From contig CAUYLG010070586.1 of assembly GCA_963573385.1 (NCBI GenBank), positions 1 to 64,000 on the forward strand: a stretch of DNA of 64,000 nucleotides, in the 5' to 3' direction. Below, piece after piece: positions 15,694 to 29,589 of this stretch (position 1 is its first letter; each line of letters opens with the position of its first letter). The notes under the pieces are model-generated. The model was not told the origin of the DNA. It worked only from the letters and a program-made list of their open reading frames with translations, and ran no database searches. The DNA comes from Cacajao melanocephalus (lineage: Eukaryota > Chordata > Mammalia > Primates > Pitheciidae). The position numbers and the translations under genes are program-made.

Positions 15694-15809
15694 CCCTTTC
15701 CACTCCATGCTTGGCAGAGGGGTGAGTGTCTGTTCTCGAGCTAGACCCAGGGGGCTGGCTGAAGCCAGTGAGTGAAAAGGGAGGGGGAGGGCAGGGCTGC
15801 CGAAAGGAA
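15694..15809 (+). repeat. duplicated segment with G-quadruplex motif, copy 2
   Basis: Second copy of 13553-13668, offset 2,141 bases. It ends a few bases before an Alu that lacks its first bases, so the two were probably joined in one event. Confidence 0.95.
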
Positions 15810-15816
15810 AGGATCC

Positions 15817-16095
15817 CGCCTGTAATCTCAGCACTTTGGGAGGCTGAGGTGGGTGGATCACCTGAGGCTGGGAGTTTGAGACCAGCCTCACCAACATGGA
15901 GAAATCCCGATTCTACTGAAAATACAAAATTAGCTGGGCATGGTGGCCCATGCCTGTAATCCCAGCTACTCAGGTGGCTGAGGCAGGAGAATTGCGTGAA
16001 CCCAGGAGGCGGAGGTTGCCGTGAGTCGAGATGGCACCATTGCACTCCAGCCTGGGGAACAAGAATGAAACTCCGACTCAAAAGATAATAAAGAA
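15817..16095 (+). mobile_element. Alu, 5' truncated
   Basis: Starts at CGCCTGTAATCTCAGCACTT, missing about the first 20 bases, and is otherwise complete. Confidence 0.92.
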
Positions 16096-16940
16096 AGTAA
16101 GGGTCAAGGGGTCCAGGGAAGGGGTGGAGCTCAGCTCCACTGAAGGCCAGCCCTGGGCACGTGGCAGGGGACCCCAGGACTGCTGTGGGCTGTCACCACT
16201 GCACCGGGCCAGTTTGCACTAAAATTCCCCAGCACTCACTGTGGGCCTTTTCCCTAAATTTCCCAGGGGACTGAAGTCAGACTACTGCTGGGACCCCTCC
16301 CATCCTGCCCGGGGAAACCCCAGCATGGCCCTATCTCCCACCCTGCAGGAAACCCTAGCACTTCCTGCCGTCTGGGTCACAGATCTGAAAACCTTCCTCT
16401 GGGCTCCTGTCCTCAAAGGCAGCAGGTCTTGAAATTCAAGCCCAGAGATTGCCAAAGCAGCTTGAAAACTGCTATTTTTTCAGAAGGAGGAGGAGGAGGT
16501 GAGGTAGAAGGGGAGAAAAACAGCCTGGAAAAGAGTGAAGCTGGTCCCACATTGGAGCTTCTGTGGATCTGTAAACCCAGCGCCTGCCCTGGCAACAAGG
16601 GCTCTCAGGTGGAGTCCCTGGGAGTTCCAGGGGTGCCCCCAGGGTACGGCCTGGCTCCTCCAGGGTAGGGACCCTAGTTCCCAGGCCACATTCCCACCCT
16701 GATGGGTCTTTTAAGCAAGTGTGTGATGATCCCCAGGGAAGCAACTCACTGCCCTCTGCCTCAGCTTAGCACCTGAAGGTTTTAAAAACTCCCAGGTCAC
16801 CACTCCTGCTGGGTACGCTGGCTGCCACCCAGAACTCCAGGGAAAAAGACCAAGATGGCTGACAAGCTCCCTCAAGCACAGCAGAAAGGAGAAGAGCTGA
16901 ATCCAAACATCATCTCTTTCCTTTATTGAGGGATCTTGGG
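16096..16940. other. intergenic DNA without recognised gene
   Basis: Non-repetitive by eye; a (GGA)n stretch near 16,485. No gene seen. Confidence 0.5.
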
Positions 16941-17019
16941 TCAGTCAAGCAGCCTCTCCGGATCTCAGTGTAAATGTGGACAATAATAGCTACGATAACA
17001 ATAAGAGTTCTATGCTTGC

Positions 17020-17225
17020 CAGATATGGGCTAAATACACAACCACATTTAAGCCTCATGACAATTCTATGAAGTAGGTACTTCTAGTACCAGTGCTTTAC
17101 AGATTAGGAAACTAAGCTCAGAAAGGTTAAGTACCTTGCCCAAGGTGATCCAAGCAACAAGAGAAAAAGTAAAGATTTCAGCCCACCCACCCCAACTCCA
17201 GAGCCTGCAGACTCCACAATTCTGC
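17020..17225 (-). mobile_element. MIR
   Basis: GATTAGGAAACTAAGCTCAG and TACCTTGCCCAAGGTGATCC are antisense MIR. Confidence 0.75.
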
Positions 17226-17399
17226 TGCATCTCAAGGTGTTTTTATGCCTTCATTGAACAAATGAAGAATGTTTTCTTGTGCTGGGCACTGGATATAGAA
17301 AGATAAATCTTGTATCTGCCCTAAAGGAGCTTCCAACCCAGTGGGTAAGACAGATAAGTAACCAATTACAAATGCAGTGTGGTTGTTGTTTCAGTAGAT

Positions 17400-17740
17400 G
17401 AATTATAAGATGCTGGGTGTATCTGTCAGGCTATTTAATGCAAGCTGCTTTAACAAACAATCCCAGCATCTCAATGCCTTAACAAGACATCACATGGTAC
17501 AGTGCGTGGGCAGGAGCTTCTGCTGCACGCCATCATTAGGAGATTCAGGCCTCCTTGGAGTCTTCTGCTGGAATCCCCTACTGGATGTTGGCTAACAAGC
17601 AAGAGAAGGATGTCATGGAGGACTGCGTGGAACATTTTACGGGCTGGCCTAAATCACATACCTCACTTGTCCATATTCCACTGGCTGGAACCAGTCACAC
17701 TGCCCCACTTAACTGCAAGGGAGGCTAGGAATTGAGGAGA
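17400..17740. mobile_element. old MER-type repeat, family uncertain
   Basis: Starts with text like CTATTTAATGCAAGCTGC and ends CTTAACTGCAAGGGAGGCTA, as in old mammalian DNA/LTR repeats. Family not certain. Confidence 0.4.
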
Positions 17741-17829
17741 TAGTGTTGGTGAGCATCCAGCAGGTATCTACCACCCTGGGGAGGGAGACAAAGAGAACGC
17801 ATCCCTATCTGGGTTGAGCAGAGATGCTC

Positions 17830-18000
17830 CCAGGAATCAGAGGACAGGATTTAAGACTAGCTGTGCTTCTCACTAGCCGTGTGACCTTGTGCAAATCAGT
17901 TACCTCTCTGAACCTCAGTTGTCTTATGTATAAAATGGATACAATTCCACACACCTCCCAGGATTGTCGATAGGTTTAAATGAGATGATGAGATCATGGA
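17830..18000 (+). mobile_element. MIR
   Basis: CTAGCCGTGTGACCTTGTGC, CTCTGAACCTCAGTTGTCTT and TAAATGAGATGATG in order. Confidence 0.8.
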
Positions 18001-18500
18001 TGTGCAGGGCTTTGTAGACCGTCTGAGTGATGTGAAGAGGGTAATTACTCTCATCACTAAGATAGGAAAGAGGTTGATAATAGGCCTGGATAATACCAAA
18101 AACAAGTGCACCCTAGCAGATAATGGAGTGAGGATGAAGCAGATGTTGTCTTTGTCCAAAAACAGTTTGTGATTCGATGTTTGTGTTGAAGCTTAACTTA
18201 GACTAGCTTAGTCAACAAGAAGAATCTGTTGACTCAAGACAGAAAATTTTGGCACTAGCTTTAGGTAAGGTTTGATCTGATAGCTTAAGTGAGGTCACCA
18301 AAGACCTCGTTTCTAAGCACCAAACATTCAGTAGCCAAACATTCATTGGTGGCTCAGTTGCTGAGCACACAGTTAAAACCTAGGACATTTTTATTGAAAA
18401 AAGATAAAATTGCCCTTAATCTAATATGCAGAACAAATATAAACTTTTGATTGATAACTCAGGAATCAGTAAGTTTGGTTGCATGAAAATGAAAGTAGCA
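18001..18500. other. intergenic DNA without recognised gene
   Basis: AT-rich, no gene seen. Confidence 0.45.
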
Positions 18501-18985
18501 TAAGGAAGTGTATTGGAAGAAGTGATTGAGAGGCTGGAGAATAAGTCTTGCAAATGGACAGGAATCAGTGATTGGCAGGGCCAGACAGGTCTGGAAGGAC
18601 CTTGTAAAGCATCGTAGGGTCCCACGGTCAATGAAAAAGCATGGAGACATTTAAGCAAGAGGGTAGCATGCTTCCATTTGTGTTTGAGAAAAATCTCTCT
18701 GGCTGCAGCCTACTGGAAACATGGAAGGCAAAAAGGAGGCAAAAGGAGACTAGAGGTGAGGTTGCTGCTGCGGTCTAGGTGAGTGGTGATGGAGGCGCAG
18801 ATCATGGTCACGTAGAGCTGGAGAGGTCTTGAGGAAGGCGAATTAAAAGAGATCACAGGATGTGGAGATGAGATGGGCCAAGAGTCAAGAATGACCCTCA
18901 GGGTTCGAGCCTGGCAGCTAGGTGGGCAATGGCACCACTCACTGAAATGGGGGGCATGGAAAAAGGATGGCTTCACATCGTTGGG
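18501..18985 (+). mobile_element. old L2-like interspersed repeat
   Basis: GGACCTTGTAAAGCATCGTA, GAATGACCCTCAGGGTTCGA and GCAATGGCACCACTCACTGA follow an old mammalian repeat seen widely; L2-type is my best guess. Confidence 0.45.
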
Positions 18986-19374
18986 TCTTGAGTGGGGCTG
19001 GTACAGCTGGCGCCATTTGTCCTGCAGAAGGCCTAGGCCAGGCAGCCGGCCCAGGGATCTGGCCAGGGAGAGATGGGCTGGAGAAGGATGCCCAGTTTGG
19101 TATCAGACGTCAGGTTAATTCCAAACTCTTTTGGGTACAGAGTTGGCCCTCCAGAGCCAAGTTCTGGGATGCTCTTTGCCTCTGGCTTCCCGCCACAGGC
19201 ATCATCTGCAGAGAATATTCAAAGATGTAAACATGATGATTTCATCAAGGTCCGCGCGTTAGGGGACACATGTGCAGGCGATGGCAGCCCATCAAACCAT
19301 GGAAATTCTGACCCAGAAGGTTGAGACACAACAATATGGAGGCTTCCCTCCCCCGCATCCCCTCTGGCCTGCAC

Positions 19375-19665
19375 CCAGTTCTCAAAAGTGGTTAATTAAT
19401 GTAATGAATTATGACAAACGTGGATGGCGCCTCTGATTTGCTGACAGTTGATACAAACAGAGGCGGTGGCCAAGAATCCCAATGCGTACATTACACACAC
19501 ACACCCCCCCCCACACCACCACCACATACAACTTCACCAAAAATAGCTTGCAACTAGGTTTGTAATTCAGTTACTTTTCCATCTGTACTGGAACGTGGCA
19601 AGAAATGACTGCTGCTGCAGCTCAGGGTAAATGAAGAGTTGGAAATGTGTTGTCTCCCTGTGTTT
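19375..19665. promoter_or_regulatory. candidate conserved element with TAATTA sites
   Basis: GTTAATTAATGTAATGAATT at 19391, then TGACAGTTGATACAAAC, and a second AT-rich part after a short (CA)/(CCA) run (19,490-19,530). Not in a repeat I recognise. Confidence 0.3.
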
Positions 19666-20040
19666 TTAAATTATAAAGCCTTTCTTCTCCTCACCCCTGC
19701 CTCTCCCTGTGACAACCAGTCTTAGGCTACCTTTAGCCAAGCCAACAATCAGTGAATAAAGGAAGGGACTCACATTCACTGAGGACCTACTATGTGCCAG
19801 GGCTTTCTATGCTAAGTCAGAACTCTTGGTTATAAGCAACAGAACTCCAATTGAATCAGCTTACGGGAAAATGAGAAAGGGTGGATGTGAAAAGGCCTCT
19901 GAAATATTTCAGATAATCAAACAAAAATGGAATACCCAAACTGTAAGAAGGACTAGGAGATAGCTAGGGCCAGTGACTCAATCCCCTCCAGAGCTGAGGG
20001 TCTCCCTACCTCAACATATCTATCCATCATCTATCTACAC

Positions 20041-20486
<446 letters not shown>

Positions 20487-20885
20487 GTGATAACTTTTTG
20501 AGTCATATGATGCACATGTTCCCAGCTAAAGTCAAACAAGGCAATGCTGTGCTTCTTGTTCAGCTCTCATTTTATAAACAAGTATCCTTTTTGAGGTCCA
20601 CTTAGTGCCACATTTTTCTCTGGAGAAGCTTCATCCAGAAGATACAGTGCTGCTGACCATGCATTCAGTGTCAATGAATCAACAATATATATTAAATAAA
20701 GTGTTTAAACAGAAACACACAGGCAACGAGGTTATGTGTTGATCCACGGATGACAATGCTGTGACCAGAAGCTCACAGGAACCTAACCCTTTGGTTCCCC
20801 TAGGAGCAATGGGTTGGTGTTCACTAGTTTCATTTGTGGCAGCTTTACAGAACATAACTACCACCAGAAATGAGAATCAACTATA
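20487..20885 (-). mobile_element. Tigger-type DNA transposon, second part
   Basis: AATATATATTAAATAAAGTG and GGAACCTAACCCTTTGGTTC belong to a pogo/Tigger-like element; it ends TGAGAATCAA, matching the first end inverted. Confidence 0.6.
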
Positions 20886-21091
20886 TCTCCTATTTCTCCT
20901 TCTCTTGTCCTGCTCCCTCTCTCCAACTCAGTATCTGCGGTAGGTCAAGAAACAGGTCACCAACAGCTTGTGAATCATAGCCTCTGCCACCAGAGAGGGG
21001 CTTTTCATGTTTGAAAAATCCGGGACCAATCAACTATAGTGGGAGTGGGGAAGCTTGTACATATACACGGTGTCTCCCAGTGAAACCACAT

Positions 21092-21420
<329 letters not shown>

Positions 21421-21484
21421 AATTCCTGAAAGAACAAAAGCCTGCTCTCATATCACTGGAAAAAAGACTGAGCAGACAAACATA

Positions 21485-21530
21485 TCACTCATTCACACAC
21501 ACACACACATGTGCACACACATGCACATAT
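21485..21530. repeat. (CA)n simple repeat
   Basis: CACACACACACACA run with interruptions. Confidence 0.85.
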
Positions 21531-21779
21531 TTATTTAATTCTCATTGCACAAGTTTTACCATCCCCACATACCACCTGTAATATTACCGTCTAGCTTTTC
21601 TTAAATTAACTCTTTATTTATTTGTTTAAATGTATTTAAAAGGAAAAGTTATATTTCTACCATATATAGAAATTGATCATCAAAATAAACTTGTAATGTT
21701 AAAATAAAAAACAAATGTTCATCCAGAAGCCATCTGAAATCCTTTTGCCTGAAATTGACCATATGTTTAGAAACATAGG

Positions 21780-21900
21780 TTTATGTTTCCGTCTCTGTCT
21801 GTGAACTGGGAGCTCTGTTCTGAGGAACCATATCTCATTCACTGCAGCCCAGCACAGGACTGGCACATGTGAGCACACGATAAACATTTCATGTCTAAGC
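21780..21900 (+). mobile_element. L2 3'-end fragment
   Basis: GAACCATATCTCATTCACTG and GCACACGATAAACATTTCAT follow the L2 tail. Confidence 0.6.
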
Positions 21901-21989
21901 TCGGGTTTCTGCCACCTGCGTCTTCCTCTTAGGTACATCGGAAAGGACACTGGTTGAAGAAGAGGAGCCCTTCAAGAAGAATAGAGGGA

Positions 21990-22305
21990 CCAGGTGAGGT
22001 AGCTCATGCCTATAATCCTAGCACTTTGGGAGGCCTCAGCAGGAGAATCACTGGAGGCCTAGGCAGGAGGATCACTTGAGTCCAAAGTTCGAGACCAGCT
22101 TGGGCAACGTAGTGAGACCCCCCCCATTTCTACAAAAATAAAAATAAAAAATTAGCTGGGCTGGTGGTGTTCACCTGCAGTCCCAGCTACTTGGGAGGCT
22201 GAGGTGGAAGGATTACTTGAGTCCAGAAGGTCGAGGCTGCAATGAACCATGATTGCACCATTGTACTCCAACCTGGGCAACAAGACCCTCCTCAAGAAAA
22301 GGAGG
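21990..22305 (+). mobile_element. Alu (old)
   Basis: AluJ-like, with an internal repeat of the CAGGAGAATCACTGGAGGCC region and a degraded tail. Confidence 0.9.
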
Positions 22306-22499
22306 AATAAAGGGATAGAGAGAGGCAAAGAGGGAATGGAAAGCGGATGTGCCTCATGGGCTGAACTCTGTCTGACCTTTTCTCAGAACTACACCTGCCA
22401 CGGACCTACTGTCCTCCCGTGTACTTTTCCTGTTTCCTCAACATCTTTGTTGGGACTATATCTGTCCCTAAAAAGCTCTCTTTTCTCTTCGTGACTCAT

Positions 22500-22800
22500 T
22501 CTTCAAATTTTACCTTCTCTTCTGTATCATTTGGGAGGCTTTTAGCAACACGTAACAAAAGATCCAGCTGTGAGAGACTTAACTACAAAAAAGCTTTGTT
22601 ATCTCAGACAATAAGAAGGCTGCATGTGGCTTAATTTGGCAGTGGAACAATATCATCAAGAACTCAAGCTCGGTCCGTCACTTTGCTCTGCCATCCCCAG
22701 TGCAGCAGCTAGCCTTCCTCGTGGTCGCAAGATAGCTACAACAGCTCCAGCTTTCACATCCTCACCAAAGTGCACACTCAAAAAAGGGATCATGACTTCC
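22500..22800. mobile_element. old MER-type repeat, family uncertain
   Basis: TTTTAGCAACACGTAACAAA and CTTTGCTCTGCCATCCCCAG have the look of an old DNA transposon. Weak. Confidence 0.3.
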
Positions 22801-22825
22801 TTGTGTCTGTTTTTAAAAATCACGA

Positions 22826-23081
22826 AGCCAGGAGTGGTGCCGCACACCTGTAATCCCAGCACTTTGGGAGGCTAAGGCAGGTGGATCGCTTGAGCTCCGT
22901 AGGTAAAGACCAGCCTGGGTAACATGGCGAAACCCCATCTCTACAACAAATACAAAAAAAATCCTCTGAGTATGGTGTGCTTGAGCCCAGGAGGTTGAGG
23001 CTGCAGTCAGCTGGGATCATGCCGCTGCACTCCAGCCTGGGTGACAAAGTGAGACCCTGTCTCAAAAAAAAAAAAAAAAGG
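22826..23081 (+). mobile_element. Alu (old, internal deletion)
   Basis: Two Alu arms with part of the second arm missing and a long A-tail. Confidence 0.9.
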
Positions 23082-23230
23082 AATCATAAAACTTCTCTAG
23101 AAACATGCCCCACCTCCACCACCACCCCACAGACTTCCCCTAATAGCTCATATAACCGGTCTGAAGCCAGTTACTGGCACAGGGGATGCAGTTAGTGTGA
23201 TGGGCTATAATGAATCAAGACTCACCCCTT

Positions 23231-23494
23231 GTTTGGGAGGCCGAGGCAGGAGGATCACGTGAGCCCAGGGTTTGAGACCAGCCTGGGCAACAAAGCAAGA
23301 CACCGTGTCTACAAAAATTTTTTTTGAATTAGCTGAGCATGGTGATGCACACCTGTAGTCCCAGTTCCTCGGGAGGCTGAGGCGAGAAGACCTCTTGAGG
23401 CTAGGAGTTCAAGGTTGCAGTGAGTCATGATTGCGCCACTGCACCCCAGCCTAGGTGACAGAGAGAGACCCTGTTTCAAAAAAAAAAAAAAAAG
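23231..23494 (+). mobile_element. Alu, 5' truncated
   Basis: Starts at TTTGGGAGGCCGAGGCAGGA; A-tail at 23,479-23,494. Flanked by GACTCACCC text on both sides, a likely target duplication. Confidence 0.92.
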
Positions 23495-23689
23495 ACTCAC
23501 CCTTTGAGGATGAGTCTCTGAAGTACATGACCCCATAGGGGAGTGCAGAACCTGGGCCAGATCCAGCTCTGTAGCGAGATGCCTACCACATTCCTTTCAA
23601 TGCTTCCTCTCTAAATATCTACCCTCAGGCCACTTGGATAAAATAAAATCCCTCTTTGGTCCATGGAAGCCTCATGTCTAATGGATTAA

Positions 23690-23900
23690 AGTCTTGTCTC
23701 CTTTTCTAGACTCCTCTGCACAAAGACCACTCCACACCGTCTCTCTCCTTTATCTAGACTTGTTGAGGTACTTTGCACTTATCATAGCACAGTATAATTT
23801 ATAATTGATCTGCTTACCAGTCTGTCTCACTAGGCTGTGAGATCCTTCCAGATAGGCCAGAACTGTACTCAGATCAAAGAACCTGGCCCAAGGTAGGTGG
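23690..23900 (+). mobile_element. L2 3'-end fragment
   Basis: CACTAGGCTGTGAGATCCTT and CAGAACTGTACTCAGATCAA match the L2 tail. Confidence 0.55.
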
Positions 23901-24089
23901 GGTGGCGGGGGGGATGCTGGTTCCATTGAATTTGCTGAAATGAATTGCGAGGGCAAGGGAGACAGGGAGGAGGGGGAGGGAGAGAGAAGCCAGGAGGAAA
24001 GAGAGAAGAGGACAAAGCAGTCAATAAACACAGGCTTTGGCTGCAGACAGAACAGGGTTGCCTGGAAGAGCCAATTCACTAACTGGGAT

Positions 24090-24345
24090 GGAGATTCTAT
24101 TGTGGGAAATAATCATTTGTTAGCTTAAATAAACCCTTTTACCTCAATTACATGTAATAGGATACAGAGGTATTGACTCAGCCTGGGGAGGAAGGCAGAA
24201 GTTCAAACCCACCACCACTTCACTTGCAGACACTAATTGCCCCGGGGCTTAGGTCAAAGGTTATTACAGGATTAAAATTGTCAGTGAAAATAAAAGCAGG
24301 GCCTCGACTCCTGAATTAGCTAATTGCTCCTCTCCTCTGCTGGCT
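24090..24345. promoter_or_regulatory. candidate distal enhancer block
   Basis: Free of recognised repeats and rich in factor sites: CACTAATTGC (24231), AGGTCAAAGGTTA (24251-24263, a DR1 nuclear-receptor site) and GAATTAGCTAATTGC (24313-24327). Confidence 0.35.
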
Positions 24346-24612
24346 TTGCCCTAGCTTCATTTCTAATAGATGTGCTCTGTGGGCTGGCAGGTCCCTCTGC
24401 CCAACAAAGCCACTATTTCCACCTCTCTCCTTGCTAACCTGAACCCTCGTTACACTTGGGCCCCTCCTCACACTTGGGCCCCTCCTCTGACCGTCTGGAG
24501 GTACGGAAAGCAAGTGTCCTAACGCACTGGAGGTTGGCGACAAGAAGGGAGTTGAAACAACTTGGATGAGTTGACTTCTGTCCTCAAAATAATCAGTACA
24601 TGAGTGAGCACC

Positions 24613-24924
<312 letters not shown>

Positions 24925-25029
24925 CTTTTTTTTTTTTTTTTTTTTAGATGGAGTCTTGCACTGTCGCCTGGGCAAGAGTGCAGAGGCATAATCTCAGTTC
25001 ACTGCAACCACCGCCTCCTGAGTTCAAGC
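24925..25029 (-). mobile_element. Alu, 3' part, split by an LTR
   Basis: T-run then GATGGAGTCTTGCACTGTCG to GAGTTCAAGC; resumes at 25597 after the LTR. Confidence 0.9.
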
Positions 25030-25596
25030 TGTTAGGCACGTCACTTACGTAAAGAGACCAGGCAGGCTTTGTGTGAGCAACATGGGTGTTTATTCACCCG
25101 GGTGCAGGTGGGCTGAGTCTGAAAAGAGAGTCAGTGGACGGCGGTGGGACAGGAGTTGGTTTTATATGTTTGGGGTAGGCAGTGGAAAGTTACAGAAGTT
25201 ATAGTTCAGGGTGGTTTTGCAAGCCAGGGGGTTATTGCCAGGGGTGGGGTGTCACAGGATGCATGGTTACAAGGGTAGGGGTCATCTATTACAAACAGGC
25301 ATGATCATAAGGGTGGGGGTATCAGTTAAAAGCAGAGGGGAGGGTGCGGTAAATTACATAGTTACAGGAGTGAGGGTCCTGAGAAACCTAATGTCTAGGA
25401 GGAAAATTTTCGAAAGGCTGAGCAATGGTTGAAGGTTGCAGGGAGAGAGCAATCAGTTGAGGCAGGAACCAGTCGTTTCACTTCTCTTTGTGGTCACCTG
25501 GTTACTTCAGACTTTCTGGCTCCTGGAGACCATCAGGAGGTATATGTGCAGGTCACCAAGGCTATGATGGCCAGGCTTGGACTTGGAGGCCTGACA
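25030..25596 (-). mobile_element. solo HERV-H-type LTR (LTR7-like)
   Basis: On the minus strand it begins TGTCAGGCCTCC and ends GACGTGCCTAACA. Near the end it has GTGAATAAAC (poly(A) signal) then TTGCTCACACAAAGCCTGCC, the LTR7 pattern. It is flanked by the 5-bp duplication CAAGC (25025-25029 and 25597-25601), as expected for this provirus group, and sits inside an Alu. No internal viral gene is present, so it is a solo LTR left by recombination. Exact subfamily uncertain. Confidence 0.85.
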
Positions 25597-25797
25597 CAAG
25601 CACATCCCCTGCCTCAGCCTCCCAAGTAGCTGGGATTACAGGAGCCCCCCACCATGCCCAGCTAATTTTTTGTATTTTTAGTAAAGACAGGGTTTCACTA
25701 TATTGGCCAAGCTGATCTCAAACTCTTGACCTTGTGATCCACCCACCTCGGACTCCCAGAGTGCTGGGATTACAGGGGTAAGCCACCATGCCCGGCC
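25597..25797 (-). mobile_element. Alu, 5' part, split by an LTR
   Basis: Continues the Alu begun at 24925: CCTCCCAAGTAGCTGGGATT onward to CCACCATGCCCGGCC. Confidence 0.92.
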
Positions 25798-25853
25798 TTC
25801 ATGAGAGCTATGTTCTAGGCACCATGCAAAGCTAGGTTCCAGCTTTATGGGTT
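25725..25853 (+). repeat. duplicated Alu end plus flank, copy 1
   Basis: The end of the Alu and about 55 bases of flank (CTAGGCACCATGCAAAGCTA and so on) recur at 27296-27425 in the same direction. Confidence 0.85.
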
Positions 25854-26117
25854 TCTTTGTGTCTCTTTTGAACCCTCACTAAGTCCTGACACTCTCCACT
25901 AAATTAAACCAGGGCCCTAGAGAAAGAGTTGATCCCAGGGCAGGGTTGGGAAATGTACAACACATTGAGACAACATGGGACTCTTTTCACACCAGAAAGC
26001 AAAGAACCCATCAAAGCACAAAGGTGATGATGACAAAAAGACACGAGAGCCACTGGCAGGAGTCCTCGCTGGCCAAAAATTGAAAAATTCGGCCTTCAAA
26101 AAGAACAGTGACTGCTA

Positions 26118-26514
<397 letters not shown>

Positions 26515-26723
26515 CTAGTTAACTAATGTTCTGAAAACTGATAAATAAAGAGAATCGGGCACTTGACCTGTCTTTCCTGTATGAATTGTATCTTGGAGTA
26601 ACTGAATAGTTGCTGGAAGAAAGTTCTTGTTTGTAGAAAAATCCCAGTCAATAGACAGTGAAGAGGTAATAAAATTCAAAAGTTGCCATTTTGCCATCCT
26701 CCCATAATAATGGATCTAGGCCA

Positions 26724-26849
26724 AAGTTTTCCAGCCTTGGCACAATTGGCATCTGGGGCCAGTCAATTCCTTGTGGTTGAGGTTATGCTGTGCACTGTAG
26801 GAAGTTCACAGCGTCCCTGAACTCTCCATTAGATACCAGTGGCAGTCCC
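26724..26849 (+). mobile_element. MER20, first part
   Basis: TTTCCAGCCTTGGCACAATT, GGCATCTGGGGCCAGTCAAT and TTAGATACCAGTGGCAGTCC follow MER20 (hAT-Charlie). Cut by nested Alus. Confidence 0.85.
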
Positions 26850-26960
26850 CCATCTCAGTACTTTCGGAGGCCAAGACGAGAGGATCACTTGAGGTCAGGA
26901 GTTCGAGACCAGCCTGGCCAACATGGTTAAACTCTTTCTCTTCTAAAAATACAAAAATTA
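26850..26960 (+). mobile_element. Alu fragment, host of a second Alu
   Basis: Left-arm fragment ending AAAAATACAAAAATTA, where a younger Alu is inserted; a few bases (GCTGGGC) resume at 27275. Confidence 0.88.
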
Positions 26961-27425
<465 letters not shown>

Positions 27426-27439
27426 CATTCCAGCAGTGC

Positions 27440-27512
27440 TGAAATGGAACAAAATCCAGCAGTGTTAGAACCTAGCTGGGAAACAAAATCATCCCAGGTG
27501 AGAACCACTGAT
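27440..27512 (+). mobile_element. MER20, second part
   Basis: GGGAAACAAAATCATCCCAG then GTGAGAACCACTGAT is the MER20 end. Confidence 0.75.
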
Positions 27513-27794
27513 CCGGGCGATGGTCCTCAATGGCTGCGCAGATCATCAGAACTAAGGTGCTGTGGAACCAAGCCATACCTGAGTCTGAGGCAGCCCACGA
27601 GATGCTCAAGGAAGCTGTGGTACCCACCACCACACGTCTCCATCAGCCCTGGCCTGAGCATCCCCAGTGGACCAGAAACACAAAGCAATCTCCCGGTAAC
27701 ATTTCCGCCACCCTTCATTTTTTTCTAACAAGGCTGCCATTCCTATATTGAAATAACAAGTCCTCCCCAGTTCGTTTTTTGTTTATTTCCTACA

Positions 27795-28420
<626 letters not shown>

Positions 28421-28579
28421 GAAGGAAGGAGGGAAGAGGGGAGGCCTGAGTTTATGCTGTCATGGTGCTGGTGTAAGCATCTGGATGAGCATCAGAGTGT
28501 GAGTCCACCAACGAGGACTGGGAACGCGACAGCCTTGGCCGTCTGATCTCTTTCCCTTACTGCCTTCAGCTCCCATCGC

Positions 28580-28930
28580 TTCACTTGTGCCTCCAAGCTC
28601 CTGTCACATTTCTGTAAGCCTTCATACAGCTTTGCTTCTCTCCACCTTTGCACCTGCTGTTCCTTCAGCCTGGGCTGCTCTTCTCCCTTTCTCTTTGCAG
28701 CTAAAGCTCTATTCAGCCTCCCAAAGTCTCCCGACCCCCAGTTCTCAACCCCTTCCCAGCTAGTCACCACTTCCTCTGTGCATCCAAAGCTTTGGGCCCT
28801 GCCTCTCCACCTTCCTCTCTTGTTGCCTCAAAGTCCACTTGTTTCCAGCATTCATCTGTGAGCTCCCCAAGGGCTACCTCTTCACATACCCACAAGTGAC
28901 TGTGTTGAGGCACCTCTGTGCTCCCAGGGC
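28580..28930 (+). mobile_element. L2 fragment
   Basis: CCTTTGCACCTGCTGTTCCT and CCAGCATTCATCTGTGAGCT follow L2. Confidence 0.55.
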
Positions 28931-29257
28931 CCAGGAGAATGTTTTCTAGGTTGATACTGTGCATCTGTGTGCATTTAGAGCATGCATGGATTAGACTAGA
29001 GTGGGTTCTTCACGCATTTTTACTCATGAATTCCCGAAATAATTTTGAAAATTGTGTATTTTTAGTAGAATCCATCTCATACTCACTGAGAATAAATACA
29101 TGAGCAGTGATGAGTGAGAGAAAATCAGATTTACACCCATGTTTTTAAAAAAATGAATGTGGTTTTATAGTAGCCAGTAATCTTTTTGCAAAAGTTAAGT
29201 GGCAATATTCCCCCTACGAGTCAGAATAAATGTTCAAGAAAATATAAAACATGAACT

Positions 29258-29578
29258 TCGGCTGGGTGTGATGGCTCACATCTGTAATCCCAGCAATTTA
29301 GGAGGCCGAGGCAGCAGATCACCTGAGGTCAGGAGTTTGAGACCAGGCTGTCCAACATGGCAAAATCCTGTCTGTACTAAAAATACAAAAATTAGCCAGG
29401 CACGGTGATGCTCACCTGTAAACCCAGCTACTTGAGAACCTGAGGCGGGAGAATCGTTTGAACCTGGGAGGCAGAAGATGCACTGAGCCGAGATTGCACC
29501 ACTGTACCACTGCACTGCAGCCTGGGCAATAGAGCAAGACTCTGTCTCCCAGACAAAACAAAACAAAACAAAAACAGA
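29258..29578 (+). mobile_element. Alu
   Basis: Complete, tail (AAAAC)n; GAACTT/AAACTT text on both sides. Confidence 0.95.
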
Positions 29579-29589
29579 ACACAAACTTC

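Noticed and set aside
15497..16081. 194-codon ORF with familiar [12 protein letters not shown] motif
   Set aside because: This is the standard translation of an antisense Alu, not a gene. The same holds for ORFs at 5559-5942, 7141-7617, 26115-26495 and 55979-56374.
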